From the NCBI GenBank assembly GCA_019400425.1, contig JAFREE010000110.1, forward strand, positions 19,966 through 83,965: a stretch of 64,000 nt of DNA, given 5' to 3'. Each line of letters starts with the position of its first letter. Position 1 is the first letter of the stretch. The DNA comes from Hymenochaete sp. R1 (lineage: Eukaryota > Basidiomycota > Agaricomycetes > Hymenochaetales > Hymenochaetaceae). A program made the position numbers and the translations under genes. Positions 11,101 to 21,926 of this stretch are shown here, one piece after another. Under the pieces are notes generated by a model. It had not been told where the DNA came from. It made no database searches and saw nothing but the letters and a program-made list of their open reading frames with translations.

Positions 11101-14100
11101 AGATGTACCAGTGGCATCAGCAGCAGCAGATTCGATTCCAGCAGCAGCACCAACAACAGCAGCAGCAGCAGCAGACGAGGAGGAGGGTCGACTCATACCC
11201 ATCCTCGTCCTCGTTTTCGTTCGCGTTCGATGGGAGGCCTACTCCTACTATCCCGCGCGCGTCGTTCCGACAGGGTGATTGGATGTGAGTACTAGTGTTG
11301 AGTTTGGTTTTTTTCGTGTTTTTGTTTCTTTGTTTTGCCCGCCCTTCCCCTGGGTTTTTGTTATCTTCGGGTTTGGGTGCGTCGGGCGTCACTCTTCCGT
11401 TTACTTTTCTCTTCGTTTTTCTGTTTGCTTGGGGGCGTTTGGGCATGGTGCGGGTGCGGACTGGACTGGGTGCACGAAATGATGGTGAGATGAGATGAGG
11501 TGAGATGAGAGGGCTGATCCGGATCTCGGGATGGTAGGGGGGGGGGGGGGTCTGTTGCCGAGAAATACGGGTGCGGGCGCGGCCCGGGATGGACGTAGCT
11601 GCGAGATGCGAGATCTCTTTTCAGAGATTTCTTCCTTCCTTCCTCTTCCCAGATCTCTCGTTTTCTCGTTTTCTTTAAATTTCTTTCTTCGAGTCATTTG
11701 GCGTTGGTGGTGAGCTTTCCCCGGATTGAGGGTCCCGGGTGAATTGTTTCAGGGAGCGAGTCGGAGAGGAGAGAGGATGGATGGGTTTGGGAAATGGAGA
11801 TATTAATGGACATGCACGAAGCCATCTGCCATGCCAGACTCGAGAGAATCGGGAATCTGGAACCTCCTCCCTTCTCTCTCCTTCATCTTATCTCATGCTG
11901 TAGATCCCCCTCTGACTCTGACTCTGATGTGCCGAAATCCGGCCCCGGTACCGAAAGGGGTTTTGTGGATGTGCGCGTCGAGTCCGAGTCATGTCTTGTT
12001 TGTGTTTTGTGGTGTGTGTGTAAAGCCACTGCTCGCTCGTGACCGTGAGTCAGCCGAGATCGGGCGAATCGGATCGGGGAACCGGAACGACATGGGCCGG
12101 AACCCTAAAGGCTATAGCCTCTATTCTGCCTTCCCATTTTCGTTCGTGTCGTGTCGTGTCGTTTTCAGTTCGTTTCATTTCTGTAATTTCGACGGCCCTT
12201 TTCATTTGCACTCGTGAATGGTGGAATGGTGAGGAGAGGATCCTGGATCATCCTCATAGTCTCCCTCCCTTTCATGCATATGATTGGGTGGCTTTGCCCT
12301 GGTTGGGCGGCGATGCGTTGCGGCACCCTGCCACCTGTTTATTTATGTATGTGTGTTTATTCCGCATCCGTTTACGCGAGAGTCGTCGCTTGGAAATCTC
12401 CTCCCCCATCCATCCAATCATCGTCTGCCTCTCCGTCTCCGTCTCCCTTTGGCTCGTCGCTCGTCCGTTCATTGCGTTTCAGCCCGTGGTGATAAAGGCA
12501 TTTGGCCCGTTTTGTTCGTCGCGTATCCATGCTATCACCGTTTCACCTTCACTCTTTCACTCTTTTTTTTTGGAATTTGTTTCGAGTTTTTTTTCAAGCG
12601 CTCGCGCTCGGTCGGGAGACCTAAAAGAAATACTTATGCTGACTGACTACTTTTCTTACCCTTGCGTTAGATGCGCCGCCCCTGCATGTGCTGCACACAA
12701 CTTCGGGTGAGTCCTTTTTGCATTTTCGCGCATCTCTCCCAGATTCGTTTTTGCTTTCTTTTTCTCTCGCCTTTCTCTCTGTTCTTTCCCTTTCCTTTCC
12801 CTTTCACTCTCCTCTTCCTTCACCTTTGCCCCTGCCTATTTTGGATAATCAAGACGGGGTGCCCCGATGCATGTGGTGGATCCTTGTGTGCGATCGCCCC
12901 TCTCAGGTCCGTCTGTCCCTCCGAGCTTTGTGGTCGAGGGTTGCGCCCATCAGTCCACCCGACCCCCGATGAGAGCCCGCGTGGAATAAGGTTGGGTGGG
13001 TCAATGGTGATGGGCTCGGACAACTTGCTCTAGGTTAACGTTACGCTTGTCGACGAGCAGGTTCGGCGGAGGGTTGGAGGGTTGGGGTGGAACAGTGGGT
13101 CGGTCGGATAAGGCCATTTGAGAAAATATGCAGAAACAGGAAGGGTGGGGGCGGCGCGGCGCCGACGAAGCTTGTGTCTCTGATATATATGAGCTCATTT
13201 TTTGTGTCGACACGACTCTTGTGTTTGTCGCCTCCCCCTCTCCCCCCTTTTTCCGTCCCCGTCCCCCTCTTCATTTTCCGGTGGGCGTGGCTTACGCTAG
13301 CGACTTTTTTGCATTTGGGTGGTCTTGGATTCTCCATCCCTATCCTGTGTCTGTGTCTGTGTGGCCCATTCCCGTTCCCATCCCCCTTTTATTCATTCGA
13401 AGCCGAAACACGCGCGTCAAGGTTGAGCCTTCCACCCCCCTCGACTCTGAATCTCTCTCCATTTCGGTTTTGCCCGCGTCGTCTGTTCATCCCCCCGGAG
13501 ACCAGATTACCGCACTCTCACCCCCCTTCGCCGTTGACCAACCACCACGTCCGGTGTCTCTCGTCCATCGACCATCATTATCATCATCATTTTATCTCTA
13601 TTGATTGTGCTTCTCGGAACGAAAAGCCTTTCGAATCCACTTTTCTAGCCCATTCCAATTCAGTTCTTCTTCATTTGATCGGCTTCTCCGTTTCGGTTTT
13701 CTGTCTCTCTTCATTACTTTCCTCTTCGGCGTCATATCTTACCATCCACCATGGCATCCACTGACGTCTTTTCTTTCCATGCTCTCTTACCATCATCTCC
13801 CTCACCAACCTCATCCTCATCCATGCCCTTCCCTACAAAACGCGACACGTATTCGCCATCGCTAAACGTGTGCACGACACCGACTTCGACCTCAAAAACA
13901 TCTGACACGATGACATTTCCAAATCTCAACGCTCCATACACAAACGGCTTCGGACACGCGTACGCAAACCACTCGAATCCGCAATCGCTCCCTACGCCCA
14001 TGCCTTCGCCTCCATGTGTGCGCATTCACAGTCGCAACACCTCCTGCATCCAGTGCTCCGCCCCGCGTCCTCCCAACGCCTCCCAAGCGCACACGAACCA

Positions 14101-16170
14101 GCAAAACGGGATGCACCAGAGCCAGAGAGGTCCGAACGTGATGTCCCCCCGATTCGCAGCGCAAAATTCGCGTCACGCCTCGATGCCCGCTCCGGTCTCG
14201 CACTCACACTCGCACGCTCACACCTCTACGCCCGCGTCCGTATCCAAGCACGCAGGCTTGGCTCTCGCTGACCCTCAGCAGAACTATCAGTACCAACAGC
14301 ACGTCGCGTTCCTTCAGCACTTCCAGCAAGCGCAAAATGCCTCGCGTCCGTCTTCGTCCGTGTCCGTGTCCGGTGGTGCGGGAGCTGTGACCCAACCCCA
14401 ATCTCAACAGCACCAACACCAGCATCAGCATCAGCAGGCGGCTCAGCCCGCGCTTCCGCCTCATCTCGCGCACCTTTCGCTGATGAGCAGCTTGCACACG
14501 CAGCAGGGCGCGAACGCGGTTCTGACGCCTTCGGGGCGCACGCTTGCGGGTCCGGGGAGCGTGAGGAACATCAGTCCCGATCCGCTTGCGCCGTGTGTGA
14601 TGTTTTGGCCTGATAACGAGGCTCTGCCGGAGATTGGACAGGTTAGGCCTAGGGGAGCTGTTGGTATCAACGTGAGTGGTTTCTTCACTTTTTGAGTCGT
14701 TTTTTTAAGAAGAAAAATGGCAATTGAACTCGTTCTGACTGATATACTCCTGGCATTTGGATTTTTGGATTGTAGCAACCTCCGATCATGAACACGGGGA
14801 ACAAAGGTCCTATCGAGCACCAGCCGGGTGATTGGGTCTGTGGCAAGTGTGATTACTTGAACTGGAGGAGACGGAGGGTCTGCCAGACTTGTTTCCCGTA
14901 CGCTGAAGGGAACGGAGACTCGGTCAGTGCTGCGCAGCACGCGGAGAGGATCGCGTACGTCGTCGCCGTGTTGACGACTTTGCACGGGCCTGGAGCGACG
15001 TCGAACGGTGGGAATGTGAATGGAAGTTCCAACAGCAATGCGGGAGTCTTACCGGGAAGAATGCGTAGCCCCCTTGTTTTGCCGCCGCCCATGTCATCTG
15101 CGTCATCCACGGCGTCGTCCTCGTCTGTACACTCGCACCCGGAAGTCATTGCCCAGAACCAAGCGCATTTGGGCATTTGTTCGTCTTCGTCTGGTGAGGG
15201 CAATATCGTTTATCAGACCCCGCCGAGTCCTGCGAGCTACGCGCCACCTTCGTCCGCTCCTGCTGGTTTTGCCCGCTTTTATCAACAGCAGCAGCCTCAA
15301 GCACACGGACGCGGACAAGCCCAGGCCCAAGCACAGGCGTCCATCCGACCTCCACTCTCGCTCTCCAGTGCCCTCGCTGCAGCCGTCCAGAACCAAAACC
15401 TCATGAATCAAGGCCAGCTCGCCTCAGCGGGCTTACTAAGCCCTTCCCCACTCCTTCCTTCGTTCCTCAAGAACGACACGACGTCCCCACTCTCAGCTTT
15501 CCCCCACCAGCATCATCAGCAGAATCAATTCTCGATGGCGAGTGCGTTTGAGGCGATGAGTTTGGGTACCCGCTCGGGCTCGGGGTCTGGGTCTGGGTTG
15601 GGCGAGGCGTCGGCGTCGGCGTCGAGGAAGAGTTCGATGGACTCGAACTCGGTGGTGGGGGTGATGCCTACGACGACTTCGCCTGCGGAATCGAGCCCCG
15701 CTTCGTCCGAGTCGTTCCATATTGAGGAACACCATAGGGAACGCGAGGCTGGAGGTCCGACTACGAATCCGAACGCGAACTCGCGCACGCGCACCTCAGC
15801 CTCAGTCTCGACCGCATCCGCCGACTTTGCCTTCGGCGTCATCGGGAGCGGGAAGAAGCCGTCCCCTCCTGCATCGCGCAGTGCCAGCTTGGGGGCAGCG
15901 CGCATGAACCAACATGCCAAGATCACCGCCGGTAACGCTAACGGGTCGTCGTTCTATGGACTTCCGGCGTACGCCTCTGGGTACGGATCTGGGTCCGGGT
16001 CTGGGTCTGACTCGGCGGGGTCGGGGAGCACGTCGAGTTTGACGCTTGTTTCGGGGCCGTCTGCGGGGACGGGGGCGGGCGTGGGTGTGGGTGTGGGTGG
16101 TGCGAACGGACAAAACGGCGGGAATAGCGCGAGTATTTGGAGCTTGGGGTGTGAGGGGAAGGCGTGGTGA
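8132..16170 (+). CDS. Large double RanBP2-type zinc-finger protein (about 1331 aa)
   Basis: I join five exons: 8132-9376, 10605-11284, 12671-12706, 14032-14671 and 14776-16170 (3996 nt, frame kept). The key evidence is a RanBP2-type finger that appears only after splicing: GDW ends exon 2, I-C-x4-C-x3-N-F comes from the 36 nt exon 3, and G-x3-S-C-x2-C starts exon 4. This matches W-x-C-x(2-4)-C-x3-N-x6-C-x2-C exactly. A second finger in exon 5 (GDWVCGKCDYLNWRRRRVCQTC) matches too. Such fingers usually bind single-stranded RNA or ubiquitin. The rest is Ser/Pro/Gln/Gly low complexity: Gln/His tracts in exons 1, 2 and 4, an acidic block, and a short charged coil before the first finger. No RRM is visible. 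Introns 1-3 are 1228, 1386 and 1325 nt against 50-70 nt elsewhere. Least certain are the exon 1-2 link and the acceptor at 10604. I infer a cytoplasmic RNA-binding or RNA-granule protein. Confidence 0.72.
11537..11550 (+). repeat. Poly-G run of 14 in intron 2 of the zinc-finger gene
   Basis: An uninterrupted run of 14 G, in the sense orientation of the transcript, about 250 nt after the donor at 11285. Paired with the run at 4808-4820 it marks this gene as unusually rich in homopolymer tracts. Confidence 0.7.
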
Positions 16171-17563
16171 GCGAGCTGATGCGAGCTGAGCGTGTTTGAG
16201 AGGTGGCCGCGCTGTCGCTTTTATTGAATGTCGGCGGTGTTGTTGTTGTGGGGAGCGAATGCAAAGAAAAAAAGGAAAGGAAAGGAAGCTTAAGGAAGGA
16301 AAAAATGGGGGGTTCGTTATGGAATTTGGAAGCTTTTTTCGTCCTTGTCATTTTACTTACACCTTTTTTATTTTATTATCCTCTCTCTCTTTCTCTTTCT
16401 TATTTAGCCTGTGTACTTTGGGTCTTAGCGATTCGATTCGACCTTTTTTTCTCCCTTTCTCTGTTTTCTTCTGATTGACACTCACTCTCATTTTCACTCT
16501 CACTCATTGACTTCCTTTTCGTCATGTTTCCATCTGTGCCCACCACCCCTGCGTTACGATAGTCTATATATAGTTATAGTATACTGTACCTGGAACCGTG
16601 TCTGTCGTGTTGAGATTGGTGTTGTGTATGTTGTTGCTTCAGCTGCTTCCACTGCCGTTGAGAAGCATTTACGGAACGTTTCTTGTCCTCCACTCTCTCC
16701 TCTGATTAACATATCCTATTTATTCGTTTTATCTCCCGTTCCTTTCTTTTTTATTATTGTTTCTTCTCATCTACGTCTTTTTTTCGTTTTTTTCGTGTCT
16801 CGAAGTCCTTCAAAGTCCCCCCATTCATCGTAGTCGTCGTGGATCCGGAAGTCACTTATTTGATCTCATATTCTCCTCTTCATCTCAGCTCATCTCGCTT
16901 CACGTCACTCCACTCTCTTTTCTTTTGACTTTCTTTTCTTTCGTCAAAATCCCGTCTGTTCTTCGTTCAACTCAACTCATATAGCCTCATTTCTTTCGTA
17001 TATCAGTCATCGGCGTCGTCGTTCTTTTTCATTTGTCATTTGTCATTTGTCGTAGTATACCTTGAAACTCGAAACTCGATTTCTTAAGCTTGAAGTATGA
17101 AAGAGATGAAAGGAAGCTTGGGTGGTGCATTGTACCAAAAATATATTCGTTACCGCCAGTTTGTTGCGCATGTGCCGAGAAGAAAGAAAAGGGGAAATGT
17201 GTGAGTAGTAGTTGTAATGCCCTCTTTTGATGAGTTGATGATCTTTTCAATTTGGTTCGACTAGTGGATGTAAACTTAAACCGAGTCTACAACAGCAGCA
17301 TCGACTCATTCTCTCCCCCCCGTGCACGCATCGGTTTGGGTTCTCGGTTCTTGCTTACGAGATTTGGTCCGGTGAAGTCAGGGACCTTTGGAGTTTGAAA
17401 GACAACGAGCGCATTGAATTTCGCATGCAAGCGGCAAATTTTGTGCATTTTATGAAGGCACCCCATGGATCGTACCATATTCAAAGTTTCATATGAATAC
17501 ATATGCACGGAACTACTTCATAATATGAACGTGAAACATTAGCTGCAAGGCCTTACTCGGATG
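16171..17563. other. Convergent intergenic region, no gene seen
   Basis: This 1.4 kb lies between the 3' ends of two convergent genes. It is T/C-rich on the plus strand (TTTTTC and CTCTTT runs near 16260-16980), which fits a long 3' UTR of the zinc-finger gene. No frame is supported. Confidence 0.4.
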
Positions 17564-18945
17564 CTAGACCATTGATTGTGAAGCCATCGCCTGCCTTTTC
17601 TTGCGTGAATCCTCAGAGCGAGGGGGAGTCGATCCGGCTTGACGCTTCCGAGATGAGCCAGTCCCAGTGCTCTCCACTTCCACACTATAGTGGAGCACGA
17701 CACGAGCTCCCTGACCACCGTACGCGCGTAAGCCATCTTCCAATTCCTGGATCTTATCCTCAATCGCCTTGTATTGTATGTCCACCTCATGCACGTCCTC
17801 CTCCCGGAGCTTCTTCTTTAATTCAAAACCGTCGCGAAAGTCGCCCATGTAAATGTCCTTCGCATCGGTCGCCTGGAACCGGAGTGTGTTCATGTGTTCT
17901 TCGCGAAGCTTGTCCCTGGATTGCCAACGTCGGTCAGTCAACTTCTTCATCTCCTTTAACTCATCGCGCGTCGCCGTGGATGTGCGTTCCTTGACTCCCT
18001 TCATAGACATACTCTTATGCGCCTCTTTGATAGCTTTGCGTTGTTGGGAGAGTAACTCGGGGTCTAATGCCGCAAAGTACTCGTGATCCCGAGTGAAATC
18101 GCGGAGAGCATCGATCTCTTTTTGGACGTAGGTTTCCTTAAACTCGTAGCATTCGCGTTGGAGGATTTGTTTGCGGGCGTCGAAGACGTGTTTGCGGCGC
18201 TCGACGCTCTCGAGCTCTTGCCACCTATGGAGAACAACAGCAAGGGCCTCGGCGACATCGGATTGATGTTCGGGATCGTCTTCGATGATTGGAGGTTGAG
18301 CATCTTTCAGCTCTCGCTCGTAACAGTCAACAGTGCGCTGGTAGTAAAGGAAAATGAGGGGTTTCAAGAGCACATTCCTATTGGAGTTTGCCGCTTCGCC
18401 TAGTGGATCTTTACGCTCAAACCAGAGCTCATCCACCAGCTTCGTAAAGTATTCTTCTGCTTGTTGAGCAAAAAGACGCCTAGCGTTTGTCCTCGCCGCA
18501 AGGTAAGTAGTCCTAGCATCGCTTAGGTTTTTATCCTTCTTCTCGTTCTCTTTGTCGATCTTCTCCTGAAGCTCTGAGCCTTCGTATGAAAGGCCCAACT
18601 CCAGCTCGTTCCACCGGAATCTCTTCGTCTCGACATTAATTCGGTCGGTGTAACGATCGCGCCTGAGTCTGTGATCATATGTTAAAAAGCGTTTCCATGC
18701 TTTGACCAGAGCTTGATCTGGGGGAAGTTGGCGAATCTCTTCTGTGACGAATTGATCATCAGGTACCTTCCTGGACACGGACGTCGCACCACTAGTGGCT
18801 GAGGCGAGGACAGATGAAGGCTCGGACGCTGAGCCTGCTGGTGTCTCCTGTTGCGCTACCTTCTTACCTTTCTCTAGAATCAGGAATAATGAGAAATGCA
18901 ATCGACGGGCCAGGGACAGGACTCACCAGATCCTTTGAGTGACAT
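17564..18945 (-). CDS. Orphan coiled-coil protein, paralogue B (442 aa)
   Basis: Two exons: 18945-18927 (19 nt: MSLKGS plus one base) and 18873-17564, joined across a 53 nt intron with GTGAGT donor and TAG acceptor. Starting at this ATG rather than inside exon 2 is supported because the neighbouring dead copy has the same 19 nt first exon. The protein is long, helical and rich in Glu/Lys/Arg. It shares with the 716-1999 protein the AWKRFLTYDH/RYTDR block (about residues 70-90), the YYQ..D.YERELKDAQ block, and the C-terminal FQATDAK..FELKKKLRE coiled coil. It ends in a basic, probably disordered tail with RKRQAG and RKKRQA, which could serve as nuclear localisation signals. No known domain recognised; function unknown. 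That all family copies lie within 20 kb suggests local duplication. Confidence 0.82.
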
Positions 18946-19493
18946 CGCTATGCAAAGGCTTCTAAAGTGAGGGAGGAAAAGAGAGATGTGGACGAACAGA
19001 GAAGAACGCAGGCCTGCCGCTTTGAGCGATAGGACATATGGCATTCGATGAAGTTCAAGTTGAGGGTGCAAACCAGCTTTGCCTTGCAGCAATTCTTTGC
19101 ACTTCGATAGCTGAGCAACATCTGCGCGCATACGCACCAACGACGGGCCCTGGCAGTCATCTCCCGGACCGTAGCGTTCCCTTCCCTTCCCTTCTTCTTC
19201 CGTCTGGAAAGCAAGCAGAGACGTCGGTAGAAGAGAAGAATTGCAAAGCCGACCCAACAATGGCAAATCTCTACGTGAAGCTTCTCCCATCCTGGACTTG
19301 AGGTTGGCAAAGTAAAAGTGAATAAGAGAAAGCACTATTGATTACACACGAGCAGCGCTCACCGGAGGGTGGAGTTTATTTATAAAATAAAAGAAGAGAA
19401 AAAGAGGGTGGAGGAGGACGTGTAAGTAAATGACTTCTTGTGGAATGGTTTATTCTTTGTATCTTGAGGTCTTTCATGATCAGAATAGCACTG
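18946..19493. promoter_or_regulatory. Promoter region of paralogue B, 3' flank of its dead copy
   Basis: The 548 bp between the two family members should contain the paralogue B promoter on the minus strand. A TTTATAAA-like A/T stretch lies near 19376-19386, rather far (about 430 bp) from the ATG. No coding frame is supported. Confidence 0.3.
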
Positions 19494-19830
19494 TTATACC
19501 GTCTTCTTCCTCTTGCTAGTCCCACTTGAAAGTCCAGCCTGACGTTTCTGCCTTGATGGATGTCGGGTGCTTTGTGGGACTTGGCGAGGGCTTTCCTTGA
19601 GGGAAGTTTGCTTATTTCGGCGGTGAGATACTCGTACTGATGTCCAGACTTGGTGGGAGACGCATCCAAGCGATCGCTGGAAGCAAAGGAATGCCCCTCA
19701 GATGCGGGGTCTGAGGGCGTATCTTGCTGAGTCGCTTTCTTCTCTTTTTCTACATTTCAAACACAATTGAGCGTCGCGGCTCAAGATGATCTTCGAGTTG
19801 AGAAGACTCACAGGATCCTTTGAGTGTCAT
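19494..19830 (-). pseudogene. Internally deleted copy of the orphan coiled-coil gene
   Basis: The 5' part matches paralogue B: a 19 nt first exon (MTLKGS plus one base) at 19830-19812, a GTGAGT donor, a TAG acceptor at 19750, and then a region resembling residues 7 to about 75 (TQQDTP for AQQETP, EISKLPSRKALAK for EIRQLPPDQALVK). The sequence then jumps directly to the family's C-terminal basic tail: QKRQAG, matching RKRQAG, followed by a Lys/Arg-rich end and TAA at 19496-19494. About 350 codons of the middle are missing. The two parts are in different frames, and the exon 1/exon 2 junction itself creates a TAA. All three lesions point to a decayed, internally deleted duplicate. Confidence 0.75.
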
Positions 19831-20520
19831 TGCTCGGTGGGAATCCTTGAAGATGAAAGATGAGGGAGAAAGGGGGTATTTATAGAAGTACACATTGCTT
19901 CCGTTGTGAGTGGATCGGCTACATAAACGTAAACTTCAAATGTGCAAAGATCGATAATTGGTGACTTCGCACCTTGCGTGAATACCCACACTGAACTACA
20001 TCGAGGCTTGTGCAAACTTCACCCTCTCCTTGCCCACTTGAAAGCAAGAATTCGCCGCATTGGCCGGGAAAAACAGGAGAGTCGAAGCAAAGGTAGAGGT
20101 CATCGTTGGACCAGATCTCAGTTGCCATCCGAGCAGAATCAATTGTTTAGTTTGTAACGTGCTTCAAGAGAATATACCGGTGAATCTGACTCATTATGTC
20201 CGTCAGCGTTAGCGGAGGGAAGTTATCAATATTCTGAACTACTCACAATAGCAAAGAAGAGTCGACCACCGATTGAAAGACAACAAACGCGAAGTTCCTT
20301 GTTAGACGCGTTTTCATAATCATATGCAAGTATTAATGGCAATTGAATAGTACTGTGAGTGAATACTTTTCTCTAACACATCGATCTCATCGCTTTATTC
20401 TACCGAAAGGGCCCAAATGAGAGAAAATGTATCTAAATCTACCATCTTGCGCGTAAAAGTCGTTTTGTGGGGCATCCATGATTCATGAAGCTAAGGGTGA
20501 GGGTTTTGTGATGCGACGTT
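19831..20520. other. Intergenic region upstream of the dead copy
   Basis: A TATTTATAGAAG TATA-like box near 19887-19898 sits about 60 bp upstream of the pseudogene ATG on the plus-strand map. Its orientation with respect to the minus-strand gene is ambiguous. The rest (to the OPI3 stop at 20521) holds no supported gene. Confidence 0.3.
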
Positions 20521-21479
20521 TCAGAGATCTTTCTTGTGCTCAACGGCAGCGCCATTCGAGCTACGCTTCGAGTAAATCATCGACGTGAACGGTCTGTTTC
20601 GCCAAGTCATGTACAATCAAAATGAAAGAAGATTGTCAGTTCATTACAAGCGATTACTGATAATGAAAGTGGAGATGAACGCACCCTTCGAATTTGAGCG
20701 CGATCGTGTAACAAATATGTACGAAAAGCGTGATGAGCAGACCCGCGGGCTTCTCGTACCAAAGCGCCGTCGCTAGGAAACACATCGTGCTGCCTATGTA
20801 CATAGGGTTCTCGACAACGTTGAACGGGAATCCTTCTACGCGGTGATCCATCCTAAACAACAAGACCATCAGTAACACAATCACATACAAAAAATCATTG
20901 AACTCAGAAAAAAAGCGCGTAGAAACACTCACAAAATGCCAAAATAATCGCCCAAAAAGGTACCCGTGATCCCCAAAGCCCAAGTCGACGTGAGCACGAA
21001 TGTCTGACCGATGATGAACAAGCTGACGGGGACGATAACCTGGAGGTTTGCCAGCGGGTAGTCCGGCGTGAGGGCATCATTAGGGAGGATGGGTACTGTC
21101 GCTTGCTCCGAGAGGGCTTTGTGGTACCTAACGTGTTTTATACAGAGGATGAGATTGGTGCAGCGCGTAAGAAGAGGTGAGGGAGAAAAGGAGAAAAAGT
21201 GCGTACAGCGAGTCTCGAAGGATCCCGAACGAGAAGATCATCAAGGCGAGGAAGTAGCAGCCCGCTCTTGGGCTCCCGCCAAAGAGCTTCGTGATTGTCT
21301 TGTTGCGGTATTCTGCAAAGAGCAAATTCGTCATAAGGTCGTCGGGCACAGGGTGTAACATATGGTGCAAACCCACCATTTTGAGCGACGATGTTCCATG
21401 CGAGCGGGTTGAATGTGATAGAGGCCAGGGAGATGAGGAACGAGGGTTTGGAGACGTCGACGAAGTCCGTGAGCTGCAT
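20521..21479 (-). CDS. OPI3: Phospholipid N-methyltransferase (Opi3/PEMT type)
   Basis: Five exons on the minus strand (21479-21377, 21313-21207, 21127-20933, 20852-20686, 20593-20521) give 214 aa, close to the family length of about 200. Landmarks in order: PSFLISLASITFNPLAWNIVAQNEYRN, FGGSPRAGCYFLAL, LGDYFGIL, then the FPFNVVENPMYIGSTMCFL SAM-binding signature and YEKPAGLL, ending in FEGPFTSMIYSKR. These match Opi3, the ER membrane enzyme that performs the last two SAM-dependent methylations converting phosphatidylmonomethylethanolamine to phosphatidylcholine. About four hydrophobic segments are visible. A C-terminal KKDL could aid ER retention. The start agrees with the family N-terminus. 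No sign of damage. Confidence 0.93.
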
Positions 21480-21926
21480 CCTTATGTAGAGTGTACAACA
21501 GGTTGGGAGGAGATGAAGTTGAAGAAGGTGATGGTCGATGAAAAAGAGAGCTCGGGAGGAAAGGACACGTCCTCAGCTAGTGGTTTGAAGCTGCTGGACG
21601 CGGACGCGGGATGGGATTTGACGTCAAAAATTATCATCTTGGCCATGACCATGACTGCCAGGGTCATCTTCACCGGCTCAATCACAGTTTAGAAATTGCT
21701 TCACTTCTAAATTTTTTCAACTTCAAGACAGCAGTATTCAAGGCTCGTTGACGAATCAAAGTACAGAATAGGATCGATTCTCTCTCTCTCCTTCGACTGC
21801 TACACCAGAAGAAGAAAAAATCATACAGCGAACAGACATACAACAACAGTCAGTACAGGGTACAATGGCATGCGCTTCCTTTTTTTCTACGTGAAAACTC
21901 TACTTGAACTAGGGGACAAGAGCCAG
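21480..21926. other. Intergenic gap between OPI3 and eEF1B-gamma
   Basis: This 447 bp gap separates two minus-strand genes and should contain the OPI3 promoter and the eEF1B-gamma 3' UTR. A CT-rich run (TCTCTCTCTCC) lies near 21780. No gene seen. Confidence 0.35.

Noticed and set aside
12039..13604. ORFs up to 223 codons inside introns 2 and 3 of the zinc-finger gene
   Set aside because: Phe/Ser/Leu-rich translations of polypyrimidine DNA; they overlap in different frames and have no family resemblance.
13751..16170. An independent gene starting at 13751
   Set aside because: The first half of the RanBP2 finger needed to complete the cysteines in exon 4 lies in the upstream exons, and frame and pattern agree; kept only as a possible alternative start.
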